A stretch of DNA of 64,000 nt, from assembly GCA_947623585.1 (NCBI GenBank), contig CANQHA010000001.1:124001-188000 (forward strand), read 5' to 3'. A program made the translations under genes and the position numbers. Shown here in pieces: positions 43,305-51,334 of the stretch; within the stretch, counting starts at the first letter, position 1, and every line of letters starts with the position of its first letter. This DNA comes from an uncultured Clostridia bacterium. Lineage in GTDB: Bacteria > Bacillota > Clostridia > Oscillospirales > Ruminococcaceae. The notes under the pieces were generated by a model. It saw nothing but the letters and a program-made list of their open reading frames with translations, ran no database searches and was not told the origin of the DNA.

Positions 43305-43904
43305 GTGAGTGACGAGCTTAAACAGCGTTTTATAGAAGTTTACAGGCAGAATATCAAGCGCGAGGGCGCGGATAAGCTGCTCGATTATTTGCAGTCAAAG
43401 GGCTGCGATTTTTTCACCGCCCCCGCCTCGACAAAATTTCATTGCTCATATGAGGGCGGCCTCTGCGAGCACAGCCTTAACGTCTATGACTGCCTTAAAT
43501 CATACCTTGAGACCGAACGCGCAAAAAACTTCGGGCTGGAATTTTCAGACGAATCAACAGCGATAGTCGCGCTTTTGCATGACCTCTGCAAAATAAACAC
43601 CTATAAGACCTCTATGAGAAACGTCAAGGACGACAAGACCGGCGTATGGTCGAAGGTGCCGTATTACGAATATAACGACACCCTGCCCTACGGACACGGC
43701 GAGAAGTCGGTCTACATAATCTCGGGGTTCATGAAGCTGTCGCGTGAGGAGGCTATGGCTATTCGCTGGCACATGGGCTTTTCGGGCACAGAGGATCAGA
43801 AGCTCATCGGAAACGCGCTGAGAATGTATCCTCTTGCGATGGCGCTTATGATCGCCGACTGCGAGGCTTCGAGCTTTGTCGAGGAAAGAAAGGACAAAAA
43901 ATGA
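43305..43904 (+). CDS. HD-domain phosphohydrolase
   Basis: The 199-residue protein has the HD superfamily metal motif: His in CEHSLNVYD, the HD pair in ALLHDLCKIN, and a late Asp in MIADCEASS. Such proteins hydrolyse nucleotides, cyclic dinucleotides or RNA ends; the substrate here is unknown. The start is GTG 43305 with AAAGGAGCG before it. The longer ATG frame begins inside the promoter. It is the first plus-strand gene after the repeats and is followed by a broken histidine-phosphatase start that overlaps its stop. Confidence 0.8.
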   Translation: MSDELKQRFIEVYRQNIKREGADKLLDYLQSKGCDFFTAPASTKFHCSYEGGLCEHSLNVYDCLKSYLETERAKNFGLEFSDESTAIVALLHDLCKINTYKTSMRNVKDDKTGVWSKVPYYEYNDTLPYGHGEKSVYIISGFMKLSREEAMAIRWHMGFSGTEDQKLIGNALRMYPLAMALMIADCEASSFVEERKDKK

Positions 43905-43978
43905 CGCTGCTTGTTATCCGTCACGGCGAAGCGGCAGGTCATCTTCTCGAACATGATAGTAAAAGCCTGAATGCTTAG
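43901..43978 (+). pseudogene. Remnant of a histidine-phosphatase (phosphoglycerate mutase-like) gene
   Basis: ATG 43901 overlaps the HD-gene stop as ATGA and reads MTLLVIRHGEAAGHLLEHD, then stops after 25 codons. The LLVIRHGE segment is the N-terminal active-site motif of the histidine phosphatase superfamily, normally about 200 residues long. Nothing of the rest of the family is seen downstream before the GNAT gene. A small functional peptide is possible but less likely. Confidence 0.5.
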
Positions 43979-43996
43979 CTTTTAAGAGGTGAAAAA

Positions 43997-44500
43997 ATGA
44001 ACGTAGCTTCGCTTTCAAGGCAGTTTTCGGCGAGGCGTCTTTTTGAAAGCGACGTCGGCAAAATCCTTGCGCTTTGCGAAGGCAACCCGCAGTATTACCT
44101 CTTCTGCCCGCCCTTTGTCACAAAAGAAAGCGTTTTAAAGGACATGAGCGCGCTTCCGCCGAGGACGACCTATGACGACAAATACTACATCGGATTTTTC
44201 GACGGCGAAAAGCTCGTCGCGGTCATGGATCTGATCTTAAACTACCCGAACGGAAAAACCGCCTTTATCGGCTTTTTCATGCTTGATTACGAGGAGCAGG
44301 GAAAGGGCCTTGGGAGCAAAATAGTTTCGGAGTGCTTTGACGAGCTAAAACGCCTCGGATATGAATACGTCCGCCTCGGGTTTGCAAAGGGCAACCCGCA
44401 AAGCGAGGGATTTTGGCGAAAAAACGGCTTTTTTCCGACCGGCGCGGAATACGACGGCGGAGGGTATAAGGTCGTGGTGATGGAAAGGAAAATAAGTTGA
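43997..44500 (+). CDS. GNAT family N-acetyltransferase
   Basis: The 167-residue protein has a GNAT core: FIGFFMLDYEEQGKGLGSKI is motif A for acetyl-CoA binding, followed by YEYVRLGFAKGNPQSEGFWRK. The acceptor is unknown; similar proteins act on amino acids, small amines or drugs. AAGAGGTGAAAAA precedes ATG 43997. It is tail-to-tail with a second GNAT gene across a shared hairpin terminator. Confidence 0.85.
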   Translation: MNVASLSRQFSARRLFESDVGKILALCEGNPQYYLFCPPFVTKESVLKDMSALPPRTTYDDKYYIGFFDGEKLVAVMDLILNYPNGKTAFIGFFMLDYEEQGKGLGSKIVSECFDELKRLGYEYVRLGFAKGNPQSEGFWRKNGFFPTGAEYDGGGYKVVVMERKIS

Positions 44501-44529
44501 GCCGAGGGGCTTATCAAAAAAAATAAAAA

Positions 44530-44563
44530 ACCGCCTTTAGCCGGAAAAACCGGCGTATGGCGG
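44530..44563. terminator. Bidirectional terminator between two GNAT genes
   Basis: ACCGCC...GGCGGT with an inner CCGG/CCGG stem is flanked by A-runs on the left and T-runs on the right, so it can end transcription from both sides. Confidence 0.85.
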
Positions 44564-44601
44564 TCATTTTTATGTGCGCCGAGGTTTGCTGGCGCTGCTT
44601 C

Positions 44602-45105
44602 TCAATTAAGAACAAAAACCAAATCGTCGCCGTCAAGCTCGTCTGTTTTTACAAACCCGACGGTTTGATACAGCTTTTGGGCTTTGGTATTGTGAACTTC
44701 CGTAGAAAGTTTGAGCGGCGTTTTCGGGTCGGCGGCTCTCAAAATTTTTATCGCCAGCTTCGCGGCGGCCTTTCCGTAGCCCATGCCCTGAAATTTTTTG
44801 TCAATAAAATAGCTCCAGTTGAAAGCCGGGGCGGCGCCGCTCCATTTTCTGAAAACGATAAACCCTATCCGCTCGCCGTCGGCTTTGCAGATAACGCAGG
44901 GAACATTGTCGCTCGGAGAGAGATACGCCCTGCCGATCGAAAAGCCGGCGGGGTTGACAAAATCTTCCTGCTCCGGGACGAGGCTGCACTCCGCGACGGC
45001 GTACCAAAGGTCGTCGTCGTTTTCGATTTTTCTGATACCCACGGTCTCGGAGCGCCAAGTATCGCTCGGAAGATTTTTGAGCAGCTCCGAAAGTGAATTT
45101 TTCAT
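44602..45105 (-). CDS. GNAT family N-acetyltransferase
   Basis: The 167-residue protein shows GNAT motif A near residue 110 (NWSYFIDKKFQGMGYGKAA) and the C-terminal motif EVHNTKAQKLYQTVGF. The N-terminal half binds the unknown acceptor. It lies 36 bases after asnS and may be read from the asnS promoter. It is not closely similar to the plus-strand GNAT. Confidence 0.85.
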   Translation of the reverse strand: MKNSLSELLKNLPSDTWRSETVGIRKIENDDDLWYAVAECSLVPEQEDFVNPAGFSIGRAYLSPSDNVPCVICKADGERIGFIVFRKWSGAAPAFNWSYFIDKKFQGMGYGKAAAKLAIKILRAADPKTPLKLSTEVHNTKAQKLYQTVGFVKTDELDGDDLVFVLN

Positions 45106-45140
45106 AATGTCTCCCCTTGCGGCGATTTTATGCCGAATTC

Positions 45141-46529
45141 TCAGAATTTGAGATTTTTCGGCGTTCTCGAATAAGCCTGAACGTCGCGGATATTCGCAAC
45201 GCCGGTGACGTACATCAGAAGCCTTTCAAGACCGAGACCGAAGCCGGAATGGGTAACGCCGCCGTATCTTCTCAGGTCGAGATACCAGTCGAGGGTCTCC
45301 TTCTCCATTTTCAGCTCGTCCATTCTTTTATCCAAAAGCTCGAAATTCTCCTCGCGCTGAGAACCGCCTATAAGCTCTCCGACCCCCGGGACAAGCAGGT
45401 CGCAGGCGGCGACCGTTTTTCCGTCGGGGTTGAGCTTCATATAAAACGCCTTGATGTCCTTCGGGAAATCAATCAGGAAAACCGGCCCTTTTGCTATTTT
45501 CTCGCAGATATAGACCTCGTGCTCCTTGTTGAAATCCATTCCCCATGATACGGGGTTTTCAAACTTTTCTCCGCTCTTAAGAAGCGCGTCTACCGCCTCG
45601 GTGTAGGTTATGACCTTGAAGTCGGAATTTACGACGTTTTCGAGCTTCTCGATGAGGTCGTGCTTCTCGACGACGAAATTATTTAAGAAATCAAGCTCGT
45701 CGTGGCAGGTCGTCAAAACGTCGGATATGACGAATTTGAGCATAGCCTCCATGACCGCCATGTCGCCCTTAAGGTCGCAAAACGCCATCTCGGGCTCGAT
45801 CATCCAGAATTCCGAGGCGTGATAAGGCGTGTTTGAATTCTCGGCGCGGAAAGTCGGCCCGAAGGTATAGACCTTTCCGAAAGCGAGCGCGAACGGCTCG
45901 ACATGAAGCTGCCCCGAAACCGTCAGGCAGGCGTGCTTGCCGAAGAAATCCTCGGAATAATTTCCGTCGTCGCGGGTAGTTACGGTGAAGCACTCGCCCG
46001 CGCCCTCGGCGTCGTTTCCGGTGATTATCGGTGTGTGGATGTAGGTGAAGCCGTTTTCGCGGAAGAATTCGTGGAGCGACTGAGATATCACCGAGCGGAT
46101 CTTGAAAACAGCCATAAAGGTGTTGGTACGGGGTCTGAGATGAGGTATCTCGCGCAAAAATTCAAGGCCATGGCGCTTTTTCTGCAAGGGATAGGACGCG
46201 TCGCAGTCGCCCAAAAGCTCGATCTCGGAGGCGTTGACCTCAAAGGGCTGCTTTGCCCCCTCGGTTATTATCAGCTTTCCGCTGACCCTCACCGAGCAGC
46301 CGGTGAGCAGCTTTGAGACCTCGGCGAAGTTTTGCAGCTTATCCTCTTCGTATACTATCTGGCAGTTGTTGAAGCAGGAGCCGTCGCTTAAAGCGATGAA
46401 GCCTATTTTATTCGACGAGCGGTTAGTTCTTATCCACCCCTCGAGAGTAACGTCAGCGCCGGTAACGAGCCCGTCGTTCGGCGCCATTTTGCGAACGCTC
46501 TTATATATTTCGTCAATCAAATATTTCAT
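45141..46529 (-). CDS. asnS: Asparaginyl-tRNA synthetase
   Basis: AsnRS charges tRNA-Asn. The 462-residue product has an N-terminal OB anticodon-binding domain (VTLEGWIRTNRSSNKIGFI) and a class II core with motif 2 FGPTFRAENSNTPYHASEF and motif 3 GFGLGLERLLMYVTG. ATG 46529 is chosen because GAAAGGAGCGTTTCAA precedes it; the open frame runs 20 codons further into the promoter. No T-box is present in its short leader. Confidence 0.96.
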   Translation of the reverse strand: MKYLIDEIYKSVRKMAPNDGLVTGADVTLEGWIRTNRSSNKIGFIALSDGSCFNNCQIVYEEDKLQNFAEVSKLLTGCSVRVSGKLIITEGAKQPFEVNASEIELLGDCDASYPLQKKRHGLEFLREIPHLRPRTNTFMAVFKIRSVISQSLHEFFRENGFTYIHTPIITGNDAEGAGECFTVTTRDDGNYSEDFFGKHACLTVSGQLHVEPFALAFGKVYTFGPTFRAENSNTPYHASEFWMIEPEMAFCDLKGDMAVMEAMLKFVISDVLTTCHDELDFLNNFVVEKHDLIEKLENVVNSDFKVITYTEAVDALLKSGEKFENPVSWGMDFNKEHEVYICEKIAKGPVFLIDFPKDIKAFYMKLNPDGKTVAACDLLVPGVGELIGGSQREENFELLDKRMDELKMEKETLDWYLDLRRYGGVTHSGFGLGLERLLMYVTGVANIRDVQAYSRTPKNLKF

Positions 46530-46560
46530 TTGAAACGCTCCTTTCAAAAACGTACAGCTA

Positions 46561-46589
46561 ATTATAGACCCGAAAAAGTCAGTTGTCAA
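46561..46589 (-). promoter_or_regulatory. Sigma-A promoter of asnS
   Basis: A perfect consensus: TTGACA (46589-46584), 17 bases and TATAAT (46566-46561) on the minus strand. Confidence 0.9.
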
Positions 46590-46628
46590 GTGCGAGTTGG
46601 CTAAGATGTGCGTTCGCTCGGAGCGGAA

Positions 46629-46880
46629 ATATTAAAAGTTTTCGGTCAAGCCTTTTTCTAAAAGGCTTGCGAGAGTCCGGAGGCGAGCAGCCTCCGGTCG
46701 CGGCCCGCAGGCCGCGAAAGCCTTTACAGCGTGCGCTCCGCAAGGGGTGAATTAAAAAAACAATCCGGTGGATTGTTTTTTTAAGAGGGGACGACCTGCA
46801 AGAGAGGGCGTCCCCTCTTTGCCTCGCTCGCCGCTCGGCAAATGGGGAACCCTCGCCGGGTGTTCCCCCTTTGCCGAGCG
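46629..46880 (+). repeat. Dispersed hairpin repeat REP-C, copy 2, expanded
   Basis: This non-coding string of hairpins begins with TTAAAAGTTTTCGGTCAAGCC and includes AAGCCTTTT/AAAAGGCTT (46648-46668), CCGGAGGC/GCCTCCGG (46677-46697) and GCGGCC/GGCCGC (46700-46715). The order matches copy 1 read on the other strand. It then adds AAAAAAACAATCC/GGATTGTTTTTTT (46754-46782), an 11-bp stem (46783-46793 with 46809-46819) and an 18-bp interrupted palindrome (46833-46880). The last ends 2 bases before the HD-gene stop. Confidence 0.75.
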
Positions 46881-46881
46881 T

Positions 46882-47454
46882 TTATTCTTTTTTACCCTCG
46901 CTCTCAATTTTTCTCAGCGTGTCTCGGTCAATCTCGGCCTTTAGCTCGGTGAGCCATTCGCTCCAGCCGACCCTGTCGGCGCCGTGGCGAAGCTGGAGCG
47001 CATATTCGTGCGGCTCCCATGTCGAGATGTCCGCCTCGTTGTGAGAGATCACCGCTTCAAGGCTGTCAAGCGCCTTGAACAGCTTCGCCTCGGGGGTTCG
47101 GCACTCCTCGATCTCAAGATAAAGCGCTCTGAAATTTTCGCGGACGTCCTCGGGAAGACGCGACAAAAGCCCCTCGACGGCGAGCCTTTCGGTCTGCTCG
47201 TCAGATTCGGTCTTTGAAAAACAGGGAATGTCGCCGGTCACCGCCTCGCCGAGGTCGTGAATCAGGCACATTTTTATTACCTTTCCGATGTCGAGCTCCG
47301 GAAATTCTCCCTCCAAAAGCATCGGCGCGAGCGCGAGCCTGAAACAGTGGTCGGCGACGCTTTCACGCCGCCCGGGCTCCGTCCAGTTATGCCGAGGCGT
47401 TGTTTTGAGCGGGCTTATCAGCCCCAAAAAGTCGATGAATTCACGCGGAGTCAT
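46882..47454 (-). CDS. HD-domain hydrolase, YfbR-like 5'-nucleotidase type
   Basis: The 190-residue protein has the HD pattern of the YfbR/HDDC2 group: ESVADHCFRLALAP, IHDLGEAVTGDIP and a late Asp in FKALDSLEAVISH. Relatives cleave dNMPs or nucleotides. AAAGGGTGAGGCT precedes ATG 47454, 4 bases after the rsmA stop, so it is co-transcribed with rsmA. Confidence 0.85.
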   Translation of the reverse strand: MTPREFIDFLGLISPLKTTPRHNWTEPGRRESVADHCFRLALAPMLLEGEFPELDIGKVIKMCLIHDLGEAVTGDIPCFSKTESDEQTERLAVEGLLSRLPEDVRENFRALYLEIEECRTPEAKLFKALDSLEAVISHNEADISTWEPHEYALQLRHGADRVGWSEWLTELKAEIDRDTLRKIESEGKKE

Positions 47455-47458
47455 AGCC

Positions 47459-48322
47459 TCACCCTTTAAAATAGTCTGAATATTTTTCGCAGAGATCCGT
47501 AAGATTTTTCATGTCGAGCCGCTCCGGTCGGCAATCGGGGGATATCCCCGCGGCTGAGATTATCTCGGCGGCGGCGGACTTTTCGATTCCCATCGAGCCG
47601 GAAAGCGCATTGAGAAGCGTTTTTCTTCGCATAGTGAAAATTCCTCTGACTATCGAGAAAAACAGCTTTTCGTCCCCAACCTCGGGGGTACGCTCTCTTA
47701 TATCGAGCTTTATCACCGTACTGTCAACCTGCGGAGAGGGCATAAAGCTGCTCCTTGAAACATCAAAAAGCCGCTCGGCCTTGCTGTAAAAATCAACCGC
47801 AACGGTCACCGCGCCCGCTTCTCGTGTGCCGGGCTTGGCGCAAAGGCGCTCGGCGGCCTCTTTTTGCACCATCGTCGTCACCGAGGTTATCGGCAGCCGG
47901 TCCTCGAGCAGCTTCATGACTATCGGCGAGGTTATATAATAGGGAAGATTCGCGCAGACCGCCGTCGAAAGCCCCGAAAACTCCTCGGCAATCAGCTTTT
48001 TGAGATCGACCTTCATGACGTCGGCGCTTATGATCTTTAAGTTTTTGTGCTCCGAAAGCGTTTCGGAGAGTATCGGCAAAAGCCTTTCGTCAAGCTCGAT
48101 CGCGACGACCTTTTCGGCCCGAAGGCAAAGCTCGTTCGTTAAAACGCCTATCCCGGGGCCTATCTCGATTATCCCGAAACCCTTTTTTGCGTTGCCGAGC
48201 TCGGCGATTTTCGGGCAGACCGAGGGGTTTATCAGAAAATTCTGCCCGAGCCGCTTTGAAAAGGTAAAGCCGTGTCGGGAAAGTAGCGATTTTATAACCG
48301 CAGGGTCGTATAGATTATCCAT
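47459..48322 (-). CDS. rsmA: 16S rRNA (adenine1518/1519-N6)-dimethyltransferase RsmA
   Basis: RsmA (KsgA) dimethylates two adenines in helix 45 of 16S rRNA. The 287-residue product has KRLGQNFLIN, SAM motif IIEIGPGIGVLTNEL and catalytic NLPYYITSPIV. ATG 48322 has AAAGGAGCCCGAT before it; the frame upstream is promoter. Its -35 box is fused to that of the divergent methyltransferase gene. Confidence 0.95.
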   Translation of the reverse strand: MDNLYDPAVIKSLLSRHGFTFSKRLGQNFLINPSVCPKIAELGNAKKGFGIIEIGPGIGVLTNELCLRAEKVVAIELDERLLPILSETLSEHKNLKIISADVMKVDLKKLIAEEFSGLSTAVCANLPYYITSPIVMKLLEDRLPITSVTTMVQKEAAERLCAKPGTREAGAVTVAVDFYSKAERLFDVSRSSFMPSPQVDSTVIKLDIRERTPEVGDEKLFFSIVRGIFTMRRKTLLNALSGSMGIEKSAAAEIISAAGISPDCRPERLDMKNLTDLCEKYSDYFKG

Positions 48323-48349
48323 ATCGGGCTCCTTTTTTGAATTTGTAAT

Positions 48350-48378
48350 ATTATACCACACCGCTTTTTTCGAGTCAA
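48350..48378 (-). promoter_or_regulatory. Sigma-A promoter of rsmA
   Basis: TTGACT (48378-48373), a 17-base spacer and TATAAT (48355-48350). One base separates this -35 from the divergent promoter. Confidence 0.85.
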
Positions 48379-48379
48379 G

Positions 48380-48408
48380 TTGACTTGGGCGGAGCTTTAT
48401 GCTAAAAT
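48380..48408 (+). promoter_or_regulatory. Sigma-A promoter of the plus-strand methyltransferase
   Basis: TTGACT (48380-48385), a 17-base spacer and TAAAAT (48403-48408), back to back with the rsmA promoter. Confidence 0.8.
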
Positions 48409-48429
48409 GACGGAAAAGGAGGGAAAGCC

Positions 48430-49179
48430 ATGAATTATCAGGATATCAACGCCGAAACGATCGACCGCTGGATAGCCGAGGGCTGGGAATGGGGCGTGCC
48501 GGTCTCTCACGATGTCTGCGAGGAGGCGCGGCGCGGGAATTGGAACGTTTTGCTTACACCGACAAAGCCGGTGCCTCACAGCTGGTTCGGCGAGCTTCGC
48601 GGCAAAAAAATTCTCGGCCTTGCCTCGGGCGGAGGGCAGCAGATACCGATTTTTTCTCTGCTCGGCGCGGAATGCACCGTGCTTGACTACTCGCAAAAAC
48701 AGCTCGAATCGGAAAGGCTTGTCGCCAAGCGCGAGGGATACTGCGTGAAAATTATCCGCGCGGATATGGCAAAGCCGCTTCCGTTTTCGGACTGCGAATT
48801 TGATATTGTTTTTCACCCGGTCTCAAACTGCTATGTCGAGGACGTAAAGCCTATTTTCAGGGAGTGTTTTCGGGTGCTGAAAAGCGGCGGCGCGCTTCTT
48901 TCGGGGCTTGACAACGGCATTAACTATATCGTGAGCGAGGACGAAACAAAAATCGTGAACACGCTCCCCTTCAACCCGCTGAAAAACCCCGGGCAGATGA
49001 AGGCGCTTGCCGACGACGACAGCGGCGTGCAGTTTTCTCACACCGCCGAGGAGCAGATAGGCGGGCAGCTTGAAGCGGGATTTATCCTCACGGACATCTA
49101 TGAGGACACAAACGGAATTGGGTTTTTGCATGAGCACAATATCCCCTGCTTTTACGCAACGAGAGCGATAAAGCCCTGA
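48430..49179 (+). CDS. SAM-dependent class I methyltransferase
   Basis: The 249-residue protein begins MNYQDINAETIDRWIAEGW and has SAM motif I KILGLASGGGQQIPIFSLLG, motif II Asp in TVLDYSQKQL, RADMAKPLPF and a motif IV-like FDIVFHPVSNCYV. The substrate is unknown; small-molecule methyltransferases of the UbiE type are nearest. AAAAGGAGGGAAAGCC precedes ATG 48430. It is divergent from rsmA. Confidence 0.85.
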   Translation: MNYQDINAETIDRWIAEGWEWGVPVSHDVCEEARRGNWNVLLTPTKPVPHSWFGELRGKKILGLASGGGQQIPIFSLLGAECTVLDYSQKQLESERLVAKREGYCVKIIRADMAKPLPFSDCEFDIVFHPVSNCYVEDVKPIFRECFRVLKSGGALLSGLDNGINYIVSEDETKIVNTLPFNPLKNPGQMKALADDDSGVQFSHTAEEQIGGQLEAGFILTDIYEDTNGIGFLHEHNIPCFYATRAIKP

Positions 49180-49234
49180 AAAACGAATAAACCGCCCGAC
49201 GGTGCAGATAATATCGCCGAAGGGCGGTGTTTTA

Positions 49235-49375
49235 ATGGACAGGCGCGTTTGGTATGAATATATGGCGGCCGCCGACGCCGCGGCGCTTCTTGACCCGAGG
49301 CAGCTTCGGGACTATCTCGAAAAAAGGCACCCTCTCGGGAGAAAGCCGCACAGGCAAAGTCGGGAGATAGCCTGA
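49235..49375 (+). CDS. Possible small hypothetical protein (46 residues)
   Basis: An open frame starts at ATG 49235 with GGGCGGTG five bases before it and reads MDRRVWYEYMAAADAAALL, then a charged helix-like tail. The composition looks like a real amphipathic peptide, but the ribosome binding site overlaps a hairpin (ACCGCCC...GGGCGGT, 49190-49229) that may be the terminator of the methyltransferase gene. I know no family. Confidence 0.3.
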   Translation: MDRRVWYEYMAAADAAALLDPRQLRDYLEKRHPLGRKPHRQSREIA

Positions 49376-49418
49376 AAAAAGCGGCTCGTTGAAAACCGCC
49401 GCTCAATGAATAAAAAAT

Positions 49419-49441
49419 GGGGAGTCCGCTTAGGACTCCCC
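49419..49441 (-). terminator. Terminator after tsf
   Basis: GGGGAGTCC (49419-49427) pairs with GGACTCCCC (49433-49441). Minus-strand transcription runs into ATTTTTTA. It begins 12 bases after the tsf stop. Confidence 0.85.
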
Positions 49442-49453
49442 CGATTTTTGATA

Positions 49454-50365
49454 TTACTTTATCATCGAAGCGACTTCGTCGGCGAAGTTGTCTTCTCTCT
49501 TAGCGATGCCCTCGCCGCGCTCATAGCGGACATAATCGGCGATCTTTATCGAGCCGCCGAGCTCTTTGGCGCACTTATCGACATATTTGCCGACCGTGAG
49601 GTCGCCGTCCTTGATGAATTCCTGATCGACAAGGCAGTTCTCGCTGTAATACTTGCCGATCTTGCCCTCGACGATCTTTGCGAGCACCTGCTCGGGCTTG
49701 TTCTTCATCTTCGGGTCCTCAGACATCTGCGCGAGCATTATCTTCTTCTCGCCGTCCAAAACTTCGGCCGGAACATGGTCTCTGTCAAGATAGGACGCGT
49801 TCATCGAAGCAACCTGAAGCGCAACGTCCTTTCCGCAGACCAGCGCCTTTTCGCCGAGATCGGTGTCGAGCTTTACAAGAACGCCGATCCTTCCGCCGCC
49901 GTGAACATAGGAAACAAGAGTTCCCTCGAGGCGGGCAAATCTGCGGATCTGAATGTTTTCGCGGATCTTGAGGAAGAGTTCCTGAAGCTCTTCTTCAACG
50001 GTCCTCGAAGAACCGCTCGCTTTTGCGGCTTTAAGGGCCTCAACGTCGGCGGGATTCGCCTCGATAACGGTTTTGCAGACGCAGTTTACAAAGTTCTTGA
50101 AATCGTCGGTGTTGGCGACAAAGTCGGTCTCGGAGTTTACCTCGACGATAGCGCCGACATTTCCCTCGACCATCGCTATTACAAGTCCCTCGGCGGCGAC
50201 TCTGCCGGCCTTTTTGGCCTGAGTGGCAAGTCCCTTCTCGCGGAGGATAACTATTGCTTTTTCAAAATCGCCGTCGGCCTCAACGAGCGCCTTCTTGCAG
50301 TCCATCATTCCGACACCGGTCCTCTCGCGCAGGGCCGAAACGTCCTTAGCGGTAATATTTGCCAT
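49454..50365 (-). CDS. tsf: Elongation factor Ts
   Basis: EF-Ts exchanges GDP for GTP on EF-Tu. The 303-residue protein has the N-terminal UBA-like domain (KDVSALRERTGVGMMDCKKA), the signature EVNSETDFVANTDDFKNFV and two dimerisation-type domains. It follows rpsB at 74 bases; the gap has a GGGGCAGG/CCTGCCCC hairpin that may adjust tsf expression. Confidence 0.97.
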   Translation of the reverse strand: MANITAKDVSALRERTGVGMMDCKKALVEADGDFEKAIVILREKGLATQAKKAGRVAAEGLVIAMVEGNVGAIVEVNSETDFVANTDDFKNFVNCVCKTVIEANPADVEALKAAKASGSSRTVEEELQELFLKIRENIQIRRFARLEGTLVSYVHGGGRIGVLVKLDTDLGEKALVCGKDVALQVASMNASYLDRDHVPAEVLDGEKKIMLAQMSEDPKMKNKPEQVLAKIVEGKIGKYYSENCLVDQEFIKDGDLTVGKYVDKCAKELGGSIKIADYVRYERGEGIAKREDNFADEVASMIK

Positions 50366-50439
50366 AAAATAAACTTCCTTTCAAAACAAAAAATTCCGAT
50401 ATGGGGCAGGTGTTGCCCTGCCCCGTAAAGCCTTGATAA

Positions 50440-51174
50440 TTATTCTTCGCTCTCCGAAACCTCTTCGGTCTCCTCTGCAGGAGCGTCAGCCTCGCCCTGA
50501 CGGCCCTCGATAATGGCGTCGGCGATAGCGCCGGAGATCAGCTTGACGGCTCTGATAGCGTCGTCGTTTCCGGGGATAACGTAATCGACCTCGTCGGGGT
50601 CGCAGTTGGTGTCAACGATAGCGACGATGGGAATACCGAGCTTTCTCGCCTCTGAGACCGCTATCTTCTCCCTCTTGGGATCGACGATGAACAGCGCCGA
50701 GGGCAGCTTCTGCATATTCTTTATGCCGCCGAGATATTTTTCGAGCTTCTCGATCTCAAGCTGGAGCTTGACGACTTCCTTCTTGGGAAGAAGGTCGAAG
50801 GTTCCGTCGGTCTCCATCTTGTGGAGCTGCTCGAGCCTGCGGATACGGGTCTGAATGGTCTTGAAGTTGGTCATCATGCCGCCGAGCCAGCGCGCGTTGA
50901 CATAGTGAGCGTTAGCTCTGAGCGCTTCCTCGCGGATAGAGTCGCCAGCCTGCTTTTTGGTTCCGACGAAAAGGATCTCTCCTCCCTCGGCCGAAATGTC
51001 GCGAACGAACATATAAGCCTCTTCCAGCTTGCGGACCGTTTTCTGAAGGTCGATGATGTAGATGCCGTTTCTTTCGGTGAAGATGTAAGGCGCCATCTTC
51101 GGGTTCCATCTTCTTGTCTGGTGTCCGAAATGGACGCCGGCTTCAAGAAGCTGCTTCATTGATACTACTGCCAT
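50440..51174 (-). CDS. rpsB: Small ribosomal subunit protein uS2
   Basis: uS2 is a late-binding protein of the 30S body. The 244-residue product has [44 protein letters not shown] and [18 protein letters not shown], with an acidic tail. ATG 51174 follows CAGGAGGTTACTACA; upstream in-frame codons belong to the leader. It has its own strong promoter and pairs with tsf. Confidence 0.98.
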   Translation of the reverse strand: MAVVSMKQLLEAGVHFGHQTRRWNPKMAPYIFTERNGIYIIDLQKTVRKLEEAYMFVRDISAEGGEILFVGTKKQAGDSIREEALRANAHYVNARWLGGMMTNFKTIQTRIRRLEQLHKMETDGTFDLLPKKEVVKLQLEIEKLEKYLGGIKNMQKLPSALFIVDPKREKIAVSEARKLGIPIVAIVDTNCDPDEVDYVIPGNDDAIRAVKLISGAIADAIIEGRQGEADAPAEETEEVSESEE

Positions 51175-51286
51175 TGTAGTAACCTCCTGTTTTGGTTTTA
51201 AATTTTTTAACCCTCCGCCCGTCTTGACTTGCATACACCCCTTTCGGGGACCTCTGCAAAAGCTCGGGCGTGCGAATTACCGTGAA

Positions 51287-51315
51287 ATTATATCATACTC
51301 TTTCCAAAAAAGCAA
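51287..51315 (-). promoter_or_regulatory. Sigma-A promoter of rpsB-tsf
   Basis: TTGCTT (51315-51310), a 17-base spacer and TATAAT (51292-51287). The leader of about 105 bases has a CCCCGAAAGGGG hairpin near 51250-51239, which may be a translational control element. Confidence 0.8.
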
Positions 51316-51334
51316 GTCTTTTTTCATAATTTTT

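Noticed and set aside
46530-46560. T-box upstream of asnS or thrC
   Set aside because: Leaders are too short and lack the AGGTGG-ACCGCG core; only tyrS has one.
46590-46881. CRISPR array
   Set aside because: Hairpins are not regularly spaced direct repeats and no cas genes are present.
49406-50428. 340-codon plus-strand open frame opposite tsf
   Set aside because: Antisense shadow of tsf; starts inside the tsf terminator.
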